A stretch of DNA of 64,000 bases from an uncultured Draconibacterium sp. (GTDB lineage: Bacteria; Bacteroidota; Bacteroidia; Bacteroidales; Prolixibacteraceae), in contig NZ_CAJXTC010000004.1 of assembly GCF_913060805.1 (NCBI RefSeq), positions 160,235-224,234 of the forward strand, read 5' to 3'. The translations under genes and the position numbers were made by a program. Positions 51,579-60,538 of this stretch are shown here, one piece after another. Below the pieces are notes generated by a model. It was not told the origin of the DNA. It saw only the letters and a program-made list of their open reading frames with translations, and made no database searches. Position 1 is the first letter of the stretch; each line of letters opens with the position of its first letter.

Positions 51579-53852
51579 ATGGATAACTTTTACCTGATTC
51601 TTGTAATTGTACTCTTTGCATTGGCTATTTCAGACCTGATTGTGGGAGTAAGTAACGATGCTGTAAACTTCCTTAATTCTGCAGTAGGTTCGAAAGCCGC
51701 TCCCAAATGGGTGATCTTTTTAATGGCAAGTTTAGGAGTGCTTATAGGAGCTACTTTTTCGAGTGGTATGATGGAAGTAGCACGAAAGGGAATTTTTCAT
51801 CCCGAGATGTTTGTCTTTTCCGAAATCATGATCATTTTTCTGGCAGTAATGATAACCGATGTTATCCTGCTCGATATGTTCAATACCTTCGGAATGCCAA
51901 CATCAACAACCGTTTCAATTGTTTTTGAATTGCTTGGAGCTGCCGTAGCAGTGTCGGTGGTTAAAATTAAGGCTGCCGGTGGATCTGCTTTAATGGAATT
52001 GTCGCAATACATTAACTCGAGTAAGGCACTGGCAATTATTACCGGAATTTTGCTCTCGGTGTTTATAGCCTTTACGGTTGGTGCAATTGTACAGTATTTA
52101 ACCCGCCTGGTGTTTACCTTTAAATATCGCGGACCAATGAAATATTTTGGTTCCATTTTTGGCGGATTGGCCATTACTGCCATCACTTACTTTATTGTAA
52201 TTAAAGGTATGAAAGGCTCAACTTATGCAAGTATTGAGCTGAGCAGTGGCGAAACTATTCAGGAGTGGCTAAAACACCACACCGGATTAATGTTGTTGTA
52301 CAGTTTCGGATTTTGGGTAGTTTTCATTCAGTTGTTAAAATGGATTTTCAACATTAAAATATTAAAGGTTGTTGTACTGGCCGGAACATTTGCACTTGCA
52401 ATGGCCTTTGCCGGAAACGACCTTGTAAACTTTATTGGTGTACCGTTGGCCGGATACAATTCGTTTCAGGCCTGGATCGCGCAAGGTGCTACCGATCCTG
52501 ATACTTTCTCGATGGCCATGCTTGCCGGGAAAGTAGGAACTCCAACTTACATGTTGCTGGTGGCCGGTTTGGTAATGATTGTAACGTTGATTATGTCGAA
52601 AAAGGCCAAGTCGGTAATTGCAACTTCGCTCGATTTGTCGCGCCAGAATGAAGGTGATGAACGTTTCGGTTCGTCGTTTGCAGCGCGGGTTATTGTTCGC
52701 GGAACCACAAAATTCAACAAACGACTGAGAAGCGTATTGCCATCGTCGGTTACTGAAGGAGTGAGTTCGCGTTTTGAGCCACATTCGTATGTTCTGGAAG
52801 ACGATCAGGATCCGCCATCGTTCGATAAAGTTAGGGCATCGGTAAACCTGGTTGTGGCAAGTATTTTAATTGCCATCGGTACTTCGCTTAAATTGCCTTT
52901 GTCTACCACTTACGTAACATTTATGGTTGCCATGGGTACTTCGTTATCCGACCGCGCATGGGATCGCGAGAGTGCAGTTTACCGTATTTCGGGTGTTTTT
53001 GCCGTAATCGGCGGATGGTTTTTAACCGCATTAATCGCCTTTACCGTTTCGGGTATTGTGGCATTAATAATTGCTGTGAGCGGTAAATTCATGATCTTCG
53101 TTTTTGTGATCGTTGCCATTATTATGGTTATTCGTACACACACCATGATGAAAAAGCGCGATCAGCAAGCTGCCGAAGAAGATGAAGAAATTGAAGAGGC
53201 TGATGCACACGAGCAGATTCTGGAGAAAAGCGCCAAACAAATGGTAAATGCCGTAAAATCGAGCGACCTGATTCTTACCGATGGTATTGAGAGCTTCCTG
53301 AAAGAAGACCGCGCCGGTTTGAAAAAGGTAGAAGAAGCGTGTAAGAAATTCTCGAAAAAGGCGAAGAAAAACCGCGATAAGGTTTATTCAACCGTTACAA
53401 AGTTCACTGAAGGAACTTTGGATACCAGTCATTTTTATGTACAAATGATGGAGCACAAGCGCGAAATGGCGCATGCCGTACACTTTATGCTCGAGCCAAT
53501 GATTAAACACGTGGAGAATAACCATAAGCCATTTATTGAAGAGCAGCATACCGAATTAGAGGATGTAACAAAACGAATTGATAAGTTCTTTAAATCGGTG
53601 TTGAAAGATATGGAAGGCAAAACCTTTGACGACCTTGAGCAGCTAATTGAAGAGCGCGACGATATTCTGGAGCAAATTTACAGGATGGAGAAAAACCAGA
53701 TAAAACGTATTAAAAATAAGATGGTTAATACGCGAAACTCGCAGTTGTTCTTCAAATTAATTTCGGAGATGGAGTATTTGTTATTGCACACCGTAAATCT
53801 GATGAAAGCATACCGCGATTTTATTATAAATACAGTACAGAAGAATAATTAA
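51579..53852 (+). CDS. PiT-family inorganic phosphate transporter with PhoU-like tail (copy 1)
   Basis: A 757-residue permease. The N-terminal motif SNDAVNFLNSAVGSKAAPKW and the inner repeat motif FAGNDLVNFIGVPLAGY correspond to the two GANDVANA signatures of PiT/PHO-4 transporters. About 12 membrane helices span residues 1-530. The C-terminal 220 residues form a charged helical bundle that resembles PhoU/DUF47. It is divergent from the PhoBR-like genes. The tail may sense phosphate flux or bind the kinase. A paralogue follows 232 bp later. Confidence 0.88.
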   Translation: MDNFYLILVIVLFALAISDLIVGVSNDAVNFLNSAVGSKAAPKWVIFLMASLGVLIGATFSSGMMEVARKGIFHPEMFVFSEIMIIFLAVMITDVILLDMFNTFGMPTSTTVSIVFELLGAAVAVSVVKIKAAGGSALMELSQYINSSKALAIITGILLSVFIAFTVGAIVQYLTRLVFTFKYRGPMKYFGSIFGGLAITAITYFIVIKGMKGSTYASIELSSGETIQEWLKHHTGLMLLYSFGFWVVFIQLLKWIFNIKILKVVVLAGTFALAMAFAGNDLVNFIGVPLAGYNSFQAWIAQGATDPDTFSMAMLAGKVGTPTYMLLVAGLVMIVTLIMSKKAKSVIATSLDLSRQNEGDERFGSSFAARVIVRGTTKFNKRLRSVLPSSVTEGVSSRFEPHSYVLEDDQDPPSFDKVRASVNLVVASILIAIGTSLKLPLSTTYVTFMVAMGTSLSDRAWDRESAVYRISGVFAVIGGWFLTALIAFTVSGIVALIIAVSGKFMIFVFVIVAIIMVIRTHTMMKKRDQQAAEEDEEIEEADAHEQILEKSAKQMVNAVKSSDLILTDGIESFLKEDRAGLKKVEEACKKFSKKAKKNRDKVYSTVTKFTEGTLDTSHFYVQMMEHKREMAHAVHFMLEPMIKHVENNHKPFIEEQHTELEDVTKRIDKFFKSVLKDMEGKTFDDLEQLIEERDDILEQIYRMEKNQIKRIKNKMVNTRNSQLFFKLISEMEYLLLHTVNLMKAYRDFIINTVQKNN

Positions 53853-53876
53853 AAATTGAATAAAATATAGTTTCAG

Positions 53877-53904
53877 AAGCCGGAAAGTTTTTCCGGCTTT
53901 TTTG
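53877..53904 (+). terminator. Terminator after the first PiT gene
   Basis: AAGCCGGAAA (53877-53886) pairs perfectly with TTTCCGGCTT (53890-53899), followed by TTTTTG. Confidence 0.8.
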
Positions 53905-53963
53905 TTTTTCGTAATTTGAAATCGATTATTGCTAAGTAATTTATTGCATTGGGAAGATGAAAA

Positions 53964-53992
53964 TGTAATCAAAATGTAATCGAATTGTAACA
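53964..53992 (+). promoter_or_regulatory. Three 11-bp-spaced TGTAAT repeats, candidate PhoB site
   Basis: TGTAATC (53964), TGTAATC (53975) and TGTAACA (53986) start exactly 11 bp apart. Two related units occur before the phytase-linked TonB gene at 56460 and 56471. PhoB/OmpR-type regulators bind 7-bp direct repeats spaced 11 bp. Confidence 0.6.
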
Positions 53993-54012
53993 AAAATATT
54001 CGGTTTTTGAAA

Positions 54013-54020
54013 CACCTTTG
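54013..54020 (+). promoter_or_regulatory. -7-like box CACCTTTG of the second PiT gene
   Basis: It shares the TTTGCCGA block with the first PiT promoter, 25 bp after the 11-bp repeat array. The first base is not the consensus T, so the promoter is probably weak without an activator. Confidence 0.4.
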
Positions 54021-54084
54021 CCGAAGATTACAAAATGATTAAAGTTTATCAATCAAGTCTGACCGCATAATTAAAAACGAATAA

Positions 54085-56355
54085 ATGGAAAACTTTTATT
54101 TGGTTCTGGTTGTCGTTCTGTTTGCTCTGGCAATTTCCGATTTAATAGTTGGTGTAAGTAACGACGCAGTTAATTTTCTTAACTCTGCAATTGGCTCTAA
54201 AGCCGCACCTAAATGGGTTATCTTCCTGATGGCCAGCGCGGGTATCCTGGTAGGAGCAACCTTTTCAAATGGAATGATGGAAGTAGCCCGAAAAGGTATC
54301 TTTCATCCCGACATGTTCTTCTTTGCCGAGATCATGGTCATCTTTTTGGCCGTAATGATCACGGATATTATTCTGCTCGACATGTTTAATACTTTCGGTA
54401 TGCCTACATCAACAACGGTGTCCATTGTGTTTGAATTGTTGGGAGCAGCAGTGGCCGTTTCGGTGGTAAAAATTAAAACCGCAGGAGGATCGGTTGTTGC
54501 CGAATTGTATCAGTACATAAATTCCGAAAAGGCGCTGGCTATAATCAGCGGTATTCTGCTATCGGTGTTTGTGGCCTTTACGGTGGGAGCAATTGTAATG
54601 TACCTGACACGTTTAGTGTTTTCGTTTGAATACGGTAAAAGTTTAAAGTATTTCGGTTCGGCATTTGGCGGATTGGCGATTACAGCCATCACGTATTTTA
54701 TGCTGATTAAAGGTATTAAAGGCTCATCGTTCGCCGGCTTTGTGTTGGAATCGGGCGAAACCGTTCAGGAATGGGCAAAACACAATACTACAATGATTTT
54801 GCTAGCCAGTTTTGTTGGCTGGACCATTATCATTCAATTGTTACGCTGGATTTTTAATATCGATATTCTGAAAGTAATTGTATTGGTTGGAACGTTCGCA
54901 CTGGCCATGGCCTTTGCCGGAAACGATCTGGTAAACTTCATCGGAGTGCCGGTTGCCGGTTTTAAATCGTTCCAGGCTTGGGTCGCATCGGGAATGAGCC
55001 CTGAAGCTTTTTCGATGGAGAAACTGGCAGGAAAAAGCAGTACCCCGGTTTATATGTTATTAATATCAGGATTGGTAATGGTAGTTACGCTAATTATGTC
55101 GAAAAAGGCGCAGGCCGTAACAAAAACCGAGATCAACCTGGCACGTCAGTCGGAAGGAATGGAACGTTTTGGTTCGTCGCTGATTGCACGTTTAATGGTG
55201 CGCAGTAGCATCAATTTTAATAAATCGGTTAGCCGGACCATGCCAACAACTGTTCGCGAGTCGGTAAGCCGCCGTTTTACACCGGTTGCGCTGGGTCCTG
55301 TAAACGACCCTGAAACGCCGGCTTTCGATAAAATCCGTGCATCGGTAAACCTGGTAACTGCCAGTATTCTTATTGCCATTGCAACGTCGTTTAAACTGCC
55401 GCTTTCTACCACTTATGTAACGTTTATGGTGGCTATGGGTACTTCTTTGTCCGATCGCGCGTGGGATCGTGAAAGTGCTGTGTACCGTATCTCGGGAGTG
55501 TTTGCCGTAATCGGTGGATGGTTTTTAACCGCAATAATCGCTTTTACCGTTTCGGGTTTGGTGGCCTTATTGATTTCGGTAGGTGGCAAATTCCTGATCT
55601 TCGTTTTTGTGGCCGTTGCCATTTTTATGGTTATTCGCACGCAGTTTGTATTTAAAAAGCGTAACCAGAAAGCTATCGAAGAAGAGGAAGAAGCATTTCA
55701 CGAAACCGACGGCGTGGAGAAAGTTATGCAGAAGTGTAAAAAACACTGCGTAAATGCCATTCAAACCAGCAACAACGCTTTCTCAAAAGGTATCGGAAGT
55801 TTCCTTCAGGAAAACCGGGCCGATTTGAAAGAAAGTATAATGCTGAAAGACAAGTTGAACACGAAATCGAAAAAGATAAAGAGCAAGATTTTCGATACGC
55901 TTTCAAAAATAGAAGACAATATTGATACCGGGCATTATTATGTGCAGGTGGTCGACTATCAGCGCGAAATTGCTCATTCGTTAAACTTCCTGATACAGCC
56001 GCTGTTCGAGCATTTGGATAACCATCATAAACCGTTCTCGGAAGTACAGGCAGAAGAACTGCAGGTACTGGCACAAAAGCTCGATGAGTTTTACCAGATT
56101 GGATTGACCATGATCGAGGAAAACACTTTTGGCAACCTGGATACGCTGGTTATTAAACGCGACGAAATTGTGGATTACCTGAAAAAGACAGAGAAAAATC
56201 AGATTAAACGGATTAAGTCGAAAGAGGTAAATACCCGTAATTCGGTGCTGTATTTTAACATCAACAGCGAAACCAAAAACCTGCTGATGCACTCTATCAA
56301 CCTGATTAAAGCGCATCGCGATTTTGTAAGCTATTCTGTTGAAAACGGAAAATAG
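54085..56355 (+). CDS. PiT-family inorganic phosphate transporter with PhoU-like tail (copy 2)
   Basis: A 756-residue paralogue of the preceding gene, very similar over the membrane part (for example SNDAVNFLNSAIGSKAAPKW and FAGNDLVNFIGVPVAGF) and more divergent in the cytoplasmic C-terminal helical domain (from about residue 535). Both copies keep the complete PiT signatures, so both should be active. Their regulatory regions differ: this one has the three TGTAAT repeats. The copies may be tuned to different phosphate levels, which is inference. Confidence 0.88.
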   Translation: MENFYLVLVVVLFALAISDLIVGVSNDAVNFLNSAIGSKAAPKWVIFLMASAGILVGATFSNGMMEVARKGIFHPDMFFFAEIMVIFLAVMITDIILLDMFNTFGMPTSTTVSIVFELLGAAVAVSVVKIKTAGGSVVAELYQYINSEKALAIISGILLSVFVAFTVGAIVMYLTRLVFSFEYGKSLKYFGSAFGGLAITAITYFMLIKGIKGSSFAGFVLESGETVQEWAKHNTTMILLASFVGWTIIIQLLRWIFNIDILKVIVLVGTFALAMAFAGNDLVNFIGVPVAGFKSFQAWVASGMSPEAFSMEKLAGKSSTPVYMLLISGLVMVVTLIMSKKAQAVTKTEINLARQSEGMERFGSSLIARLMVRSSINFNKSVSRTMPTTVRESVSRRFTPVALGPVNDPETPAFDKIRASVNLVTASILIAIATSFKLPLSTTYVTFMVAMGTSLSDRAWDRESAVYRISGVFAVIGGWFLTAIIAFTVSGLVALLISVGGKFLIFVFVAVAIFMVIRTQFVFKKRNQKAIEEEEEAFHETDGVEKVMQKCKKHCVNAIQTSNNAFSKGIGSFLQENRADLKESIMLKDKLNTKSKKIKSKIFDTLSKIEDNIDTGHYYVQVVDYQREIAHSLNFLIQPLFEHLDNHHKPFSEVQAEELQVLAQKLDEFYQIGLTMIEENTFGNLDTLVIKRDEIVDYLKKTEKNQIKRIKSKEVNTRNSVLYFNINSETKNLLMHSINLIKAHRDFVSYSVENGK

Positions 56356-56379
56356 ATTTTACCAAAAATCATATAATTG

Positions 56380-56407
56380 AAAAAGGAGGCTTCGGTCTCC
56401 TTTTTTT
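56380..56407 (+). terminator. Terminator after the second PiT gene (cUUCGg loop)
   Basis: AAAAAGGAG (56380-56388) and CTCCTTTTT (56397-56405) enclose GCTTCGGT; the UUCG tetraloop is closed by C-G, an extra-stable form. A T run follows. Confidence 0.8.
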
Positions 56408-56459
56408 GTGCCCACAATCGCATTCATCCCGTCTTTCATATTGTACATAATTAAGAAAA

Positions 56460-56477
56460 TGTTGCAGAATTGTTACC
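56460..56477 (+). promoter_or_regulatory. Two 11-bp-spaced TGTT units, possible PhoB site
   Basis: TGTTGCA (56460) and TGTTACC (56471) start 11 bp apart, like the array at 53964. They lie about 100 bp before the TonB receptor ATG. The match is weaker than upstream of the second PiT gene. Confidence 0.35.
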
Positions 56478-56575
56478 ATTTGCTCGTTTAATTTAATCCC
56501 CTTTTAATGGTTCTGCAACCGCTTTCGGAGAGGTAATGGCCAATTTTGGCAGGTAATAAATAACCAAATTCTAAA

Positions 56576-59317
56576 ATGAAAAAATTATCTCTCTTACTAT
56601 TTATTCTATTGTTTGTCAATGTGTTTAGTGCATTGGCCGAAGGTGAAGACGAAAACGCGGCTAACAAAGGAACCATAGCCGGACGTATTGTTGATGCCGA
56701 AAACCTGCCGCTGCCGGGTGCGGCTGTTGTTATCGAAAATTTGCATAAAGGAACTGTAAGCGATGTTAACGGATTTTACCGAATTGTATCGCTCGATCCG
56801 GGCGAGTACACAGTAAAAGTTTCATACATCGGTTTTAAAGAAGCTGAAGAAACGGTAACGGTTGCCATTGGAAAAACAAGCACGCTTAATTTTAAGCTGG
56901 AAGCCGGTATCGATATCGAAGAAGTAGTGGTGAACGGTGCATTACAAGGCCAGTCGAAAGCTTTGAATCAGCAAAAAAACAGCCTGAACATTACCAATAT
57001 TATTTCTTCCGATCAGGTGGGACGTTTTCCCGACCAGAATGTTGGCGACGCATTAAAACGTATCCCCGGAATCAACGTGCAGTACGACCAGGGTGAAGCC
57101 CGATTTGGAAACATTCGCGGAACATCGCCCGAATACAACTCGGTGGCTATCGATGGCGATCGTATTCCATCGGCCGAAGCTGAAACACGATCTATCCAGC
57201 TCGACCTGATCCCTTCGGATATGATCCAGAGTATCGAAGTAAACAAAGTGGTTACTGCCGATATGGATGCCGATGCAATTGGCGGATCGGTAAACCTGGT
57301 AACCAAGTCGAATCCATACTCTCGCCGTATCACGGGGTCGGTTGGCGGAACTTACAATGCATTGCGTGGTAAAGTGGCGCCTAACTTTTCGCTGTTGTAT
57401 GCCGATCGTTTATTCAATAATAAACTGGGTGTTACACTGGCCGGTTCGGTTCAAGACCACATGATGGGATCGGACGATTTGGAAGCCGAATGGGACGACG
57501 ACGGAACACTAAAAGAAATGCAGGTGCGTACTTATCTTATTGAGCGTTTGCGCCAGAGTTATTCGGGTGCTTTGGATTACGAATTTGATGCCAATAACAA
57601 AATCGAGGCAAAAGTAATGTACAACCACCGTAACGACTGGGAAAACCGTTACCGTGTTGTTTACAAAGATCTGGATGAAGATGTGGCAAAAATCGAGCGC
57701 CAGGTGAAAGGTGGTACCAACAAAGATGCACGTTTGGAAGACCAGCGTACTTACCATCTTTCGTTAGGTGGGCAACACCAGATCGGTTCGCTTGAAATCG
57801 ACTGGAAAGGTTCGTATTCAAAAGCGAACGAAGACCGTCCGAACGAGCGATACCTGCAGTACCGAATTAAAAATGTGGAGTTCAGCCAAAACCTTTCGGA
57901 CACCGAAAAACCACAGGTAATTATTAATACGCCGGAAGCGCAGGATTTTAACAGCGACTGGGATTTTGATGAGTTGACTGAAGAACATCAGTACACCGAA
58001 GATATCGACAAAAAATTCAAGGTAGACTTCAAACTTCCGTTCCATAACGGAACAAGCGTGTTGCGTTTTGGTGCCAAATACAAAGGCAAAAGCAAAAACC
58101 GCGACAACAGTTTTTACGACTACTCGCCAACCGACGAGGATGCCTTTAACAGCGGAGCATTCAGCAATACAGTTGTAAAAACAAAGAACGACTTCCTGGC
58201 CGGAGATTACGTGGCGGGAACGTATGTTGACGTAAAATATTTAGGTGGATTAAACCTGAATTCAAGCGATTTTGAAGGTGAAGAAAACCTGGAAGAACTG
58301 GCCGGAAACTTTGATGCATCGGAAGATGTAACTGCCGGTTACGTACGTTTCGACCAGTCGTTTGGCCGCCTTGATCTTGTTGCAGGTGTACGTATTGAAA
58401 ACACCTCGATCAACTACTCGGGAAAGGAATTGATTCTGGACGAGGAAGGTGATGTTGAGGATTTGGTCGACACCGAAGAAGTAGATAACAACTACACCAA
58501 TGTGTTGCCATCGCTGCTGTTGAAATACGAGATCGACAGAAACACCAATATTAAAGCGAGTGTTACCAATACTTTGGCGCGCCCAAAATACATCGACCTT
58601 GTTCCGCGTGTGCAAATCAGCAACGAAGACGTTGAAGTTGAAATCGGTAACCCCGATCTTACGCCAACAACATCGTGGAACTTCGATTTAATGGCCGAGC
58701 ATTATTTCCAGTCAATCGGTTTGGTGTCGGGTGGAATTTTCTACAAAGACATCAGCGACTTTATTGTTAACGGAATTCAGTCGGATTACGAGTACCTGGG
58801 ACAGACCTGGGAGAAATTCACCCAACCGATTAATGCCGGCGACGCTACCTTGTTTGGTGCCGAAGTGGCTTTCCAGCGTCAGTTCGACTTTTTGCCGGGA
58901 TTCCTTCGCCAGACAGGATTTTATGCCAACTATACTTACACCAAGTCAACCGTTAACAATTTCCAGATTGAAGACCGTGAAGACGATGATCTGACATTAC
59001 CGGGAACACCTGAGAATACCTTAAACGCATCGTTATACTACGAAGGCAAAAAACTGTCGGCACGTTTGTCGTACAACTACGCCGGCGATTTTGTGGAAGA
59101 ATACAGCGACAAAGCTTTTGAAGATGTTTACTACGATAAGGTTTCGTACCTCGATTTTAACACCAGCTACCATTTCAACAAAAACTTTATGGTTTTTGCG
59201 GAGCTCAATAATATTCTGAATACGCCGTTGCGTTATTACCAGGGTGAGTCGCAATACACCTACCAGGCCGAGTACTACGATATTAAAGTAAATTTTGGTC
59301 TGAAGTTTAATTTTTAG
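56576..59317 (+). CDS. TonB-dependent receptor linked to phytase
   Basis: A 913-residue outer-membrane receptor. After the signal peptide comes a carboxypeptidase-regulatory-like domain (about 30-115, GTIAGRIVDAENLPLPGAAVVI), then the plug (about 125-240, QVGRFPDQNVGDALKRIPGI and GNIRGTSPEYNSVAIDGD) and a large barrel ending YYDIKVNFGLKFNF. The plug type matches receptors of the FecA-like TonB subfamily used for larger ligands. It is followed by a phytase in the same direction (94-bp gap), so phytate or another organic phosphate is a likely ligand. Confidence 0.88.
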   Translation: MKKLSLLLFILLFVNVFSALAEGEDENAANKGTIAGRIVDAENLPLPGAAVVIENLHKGTVSDVNGFYRIVSLDPGEYTVKVSYIGFKEAEETVTVAIGKTSTLNFKLEAGIDIEEVVVNGALQGQSKALNQQKNSLNITNIISSDQVGRFPDQNVGDALKRIPGINVQYDQGEARFGNIRGTSPEYNSVAIDGDRIPSAEAETRSIQLDLIPSDMIQSIEVNKVVTADMDADAIGGSVNLVTKSNPYSRRITGSVGGTYNALRGKVAPNFSLLYADRLFNNKLGVTLAGSVQDHMMGSDDLEAEWDDDGTLKEMQVRTYLIERLRQSYSGALDYEFDANNKIEAKVMYNHRNDWENRYRVVYKDLDEDVAKIERQVKGGTNKDARLEDQRTYHLSLGGQHQIGSLEIDWKGSYSKANEDRPNERYLQYRIKNVEFSQNLSDTEKPQVIINTPEAQDFNSDWDFDELTEEHQYTEDIDKKFKVDFKLPFHNGTSVLRFGAKYKGKSKNRDNSFYDYSPTDEDAFNSGAFSNTVVKTKNDFLAGDYVAGTYVDVKYLGGLNLNSSDFEGEENLEELAGNFDASEDVTAGYVRFDQSFGRLDLVAGVRIENTSINYSGKELILDEEGDVEDLVDTEEVDNNYTNVLPSLLLKYEIDRNTNIKASVTNTLARPKYIDLVPRVQISNEDVEVEIGNPDLTPTTSWNFDLMAEHYFQSIGLVSGGIFYKDISDFIVNGIQSDYEYLGQTWEKFTQPINAGDATLFGAEVAFQRQFDFLPGFLRQTGFYANYTYTKSTVNNFQIEDREDDDLTLPGTPENTLNASLYYEGKKLSARLSYNYAGDFVEEYSDKAFEDVYYDKVSYLDFNTSYHFNKNFMVFAELNNILNTPLRYYQGESQYTYQAEYYDIKVNFGLKFNF

Positions 59318-59357
59318 GAATCGTGATTTCCGCATAGAATAGATTTTAACAATTAAT

Positions 59358-59387
59358 GCTGAGGGCACAACTCGTTGTGTTCTCAGC
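59358..59387 (+). terminator. Intercistronic hairpin between receptor and phytase
   Basis: GCTGAGGGCACAA (59358-59370), loop CTCG, TTGTGTTCTCAGC (59375-59387): a 13-bp stem with two G-U pairs. No long T run follows, so it may be an attenuator or an mRNA-stabilising element rather than a full terminator. Confidence 0.55.
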
Positions 59388-59410
59388 TGTTTACATAAAA
59401 ATGAACGACG

Positions 59411-60526
59411 ATGAATTGTACCTGTAATCGTATTTTTTTAGCAAGTGTGTTAATGGCACTTTTGGTGGTAAGCATTGTTGGGTGCGAAGTCAACCGCCCA
59501 AGCGAGGGATCGAAAAAAGCCGGTGAGCATATAGCAAACACCGTAACTGCCGTAACCGAAACCGATCATGTTCCGCAAAATAAAAACGAAGATTCGGCCG
59601 ACGACCCCGCCATTTGGGTGGACACTACCGATGTGATGAACTCATTTACCATCGGTACCGATAAAAAAGGCGGACTGGCCACCTACGACCTAAATGGGAA
59701 ACAACTGAATTATTATGCCGACGGCAATATGAATAACTGCGATCTGCGTTACGGTTTTCAGCTGGGCGACCGGCAAGTTGATGTGCTGGCAGCAAGTAAC
59801 CGCTCAACACATTCTTTATCCTTGTATCTGGTAAAAAAAGGTGGTGTGCTCGAGGAGGCGCACGCGCGGGTAATTACTTCCGAAATGCAGGATGAAGTGT
59901 ACGGTTTGGGCATGTACCGAAGTGCAAAAACCGGTAACTATTTTGTGTTTATGAATAGCAAAGCCGGCGAAGTGGAACAGTGGCAACTAATTGCTAAAGG
60001 CGATAAAATTGATGCCAAACTGGTGCGCTCGTGGAGTTTGGGAACACAAACCGAAGGTGTGGCTGCCGACGATGAAACCGGAATTGTTTACATCGGCGAA
60101 GAAGTGGCTGGAATTTTTAAGTTCGATGCTGAGCCCGATGGCTCTACCGAAGGGAAACTGATAGCCATGAGTACCGAGGAGAACGAAGATATGCACTACG
60201 ATATTGAAGGGCTGGCCATTTATGCCACCGACAGCGTGAATGGTTACCTGGTGGCTTCGTCGCAGGGAAGTTACAGTTACGCGGTTTTCGAGCGCCAGGG
60301 CGATAATAAGTACCTGGGCAGTTTCCGTATTGTTGACGGCGATGTTGACGGCGTGGAAGAAACCGATGGAATTGACATAACAAACGTTCCGATGGGGGCC
60401 AAATTCCCAAAAGGTATGTTGGTGGTTCAGGACGGTTATAACTACGACGGTGAAGAACTGGTAAGCCAGAATTTTAAATACATCTCGTGGGAAGCCATTG
60501 AAAAATATTTTCCTGCAACAGAATAG
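59411..60526 (+). CDS. Beta-propeller phytase (3-phytase family) lipoprotein
   Basis: A 371-residue lipoprotein (lipobox SIVGC, Cys25). It belongs to the calcium-dependent beta-propeller phytases: SADDPAIWVDTTDVMNSFTIGTDKKGGLATYDLNGK, then NNCDLRYGF, ASNRSTHSLSLYLV, EGVAADDETGIVYIGEE and DIEGLAIY. These release phosphate from phytate (inositol hexakisphosphate) at or outside the outer membrane. It is placed after a TonB receptor and near PhoBR-like genes, which supports a phosphate-scavenging role. The glycosyltransferase gene follows 12 bp later. Confidence 0.93.
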   Translation: MNCTCNRIFLASVLMALLVVSIVGCEVNRPSEGSKKAGEHIANTVTAVTETDHVPQNKNEDSADDPAIWVDTTDVMNSFTIGTDKKGGLATYDLNGKQLNYYADGNMNNCDLRYGFQLGDRQVDVLAASNRSTHSLSLYLVKKGGVLEEAHARVITSEMQDEVYGLGMYRSAKTGNYFVFMNSKAGEVEQWQLIAKGDKIDAKLVRSWSLGTQTEGVAADDETGIVYIGEEVAGIFKFDAEPDGSTEGKLIAMSTEENEDMHYDIEGLAIYATDSVNGYLVASSQGSYSYAVFERQGDNKYLGSFRIVDGDVDGVEETDGIDITNVPMGAKFPKGMLVVQDGYNYDGEELVSQNFKYISWEAIEKYFPATE

Positions 60527-60538
60527 CACAGCGGTTTA

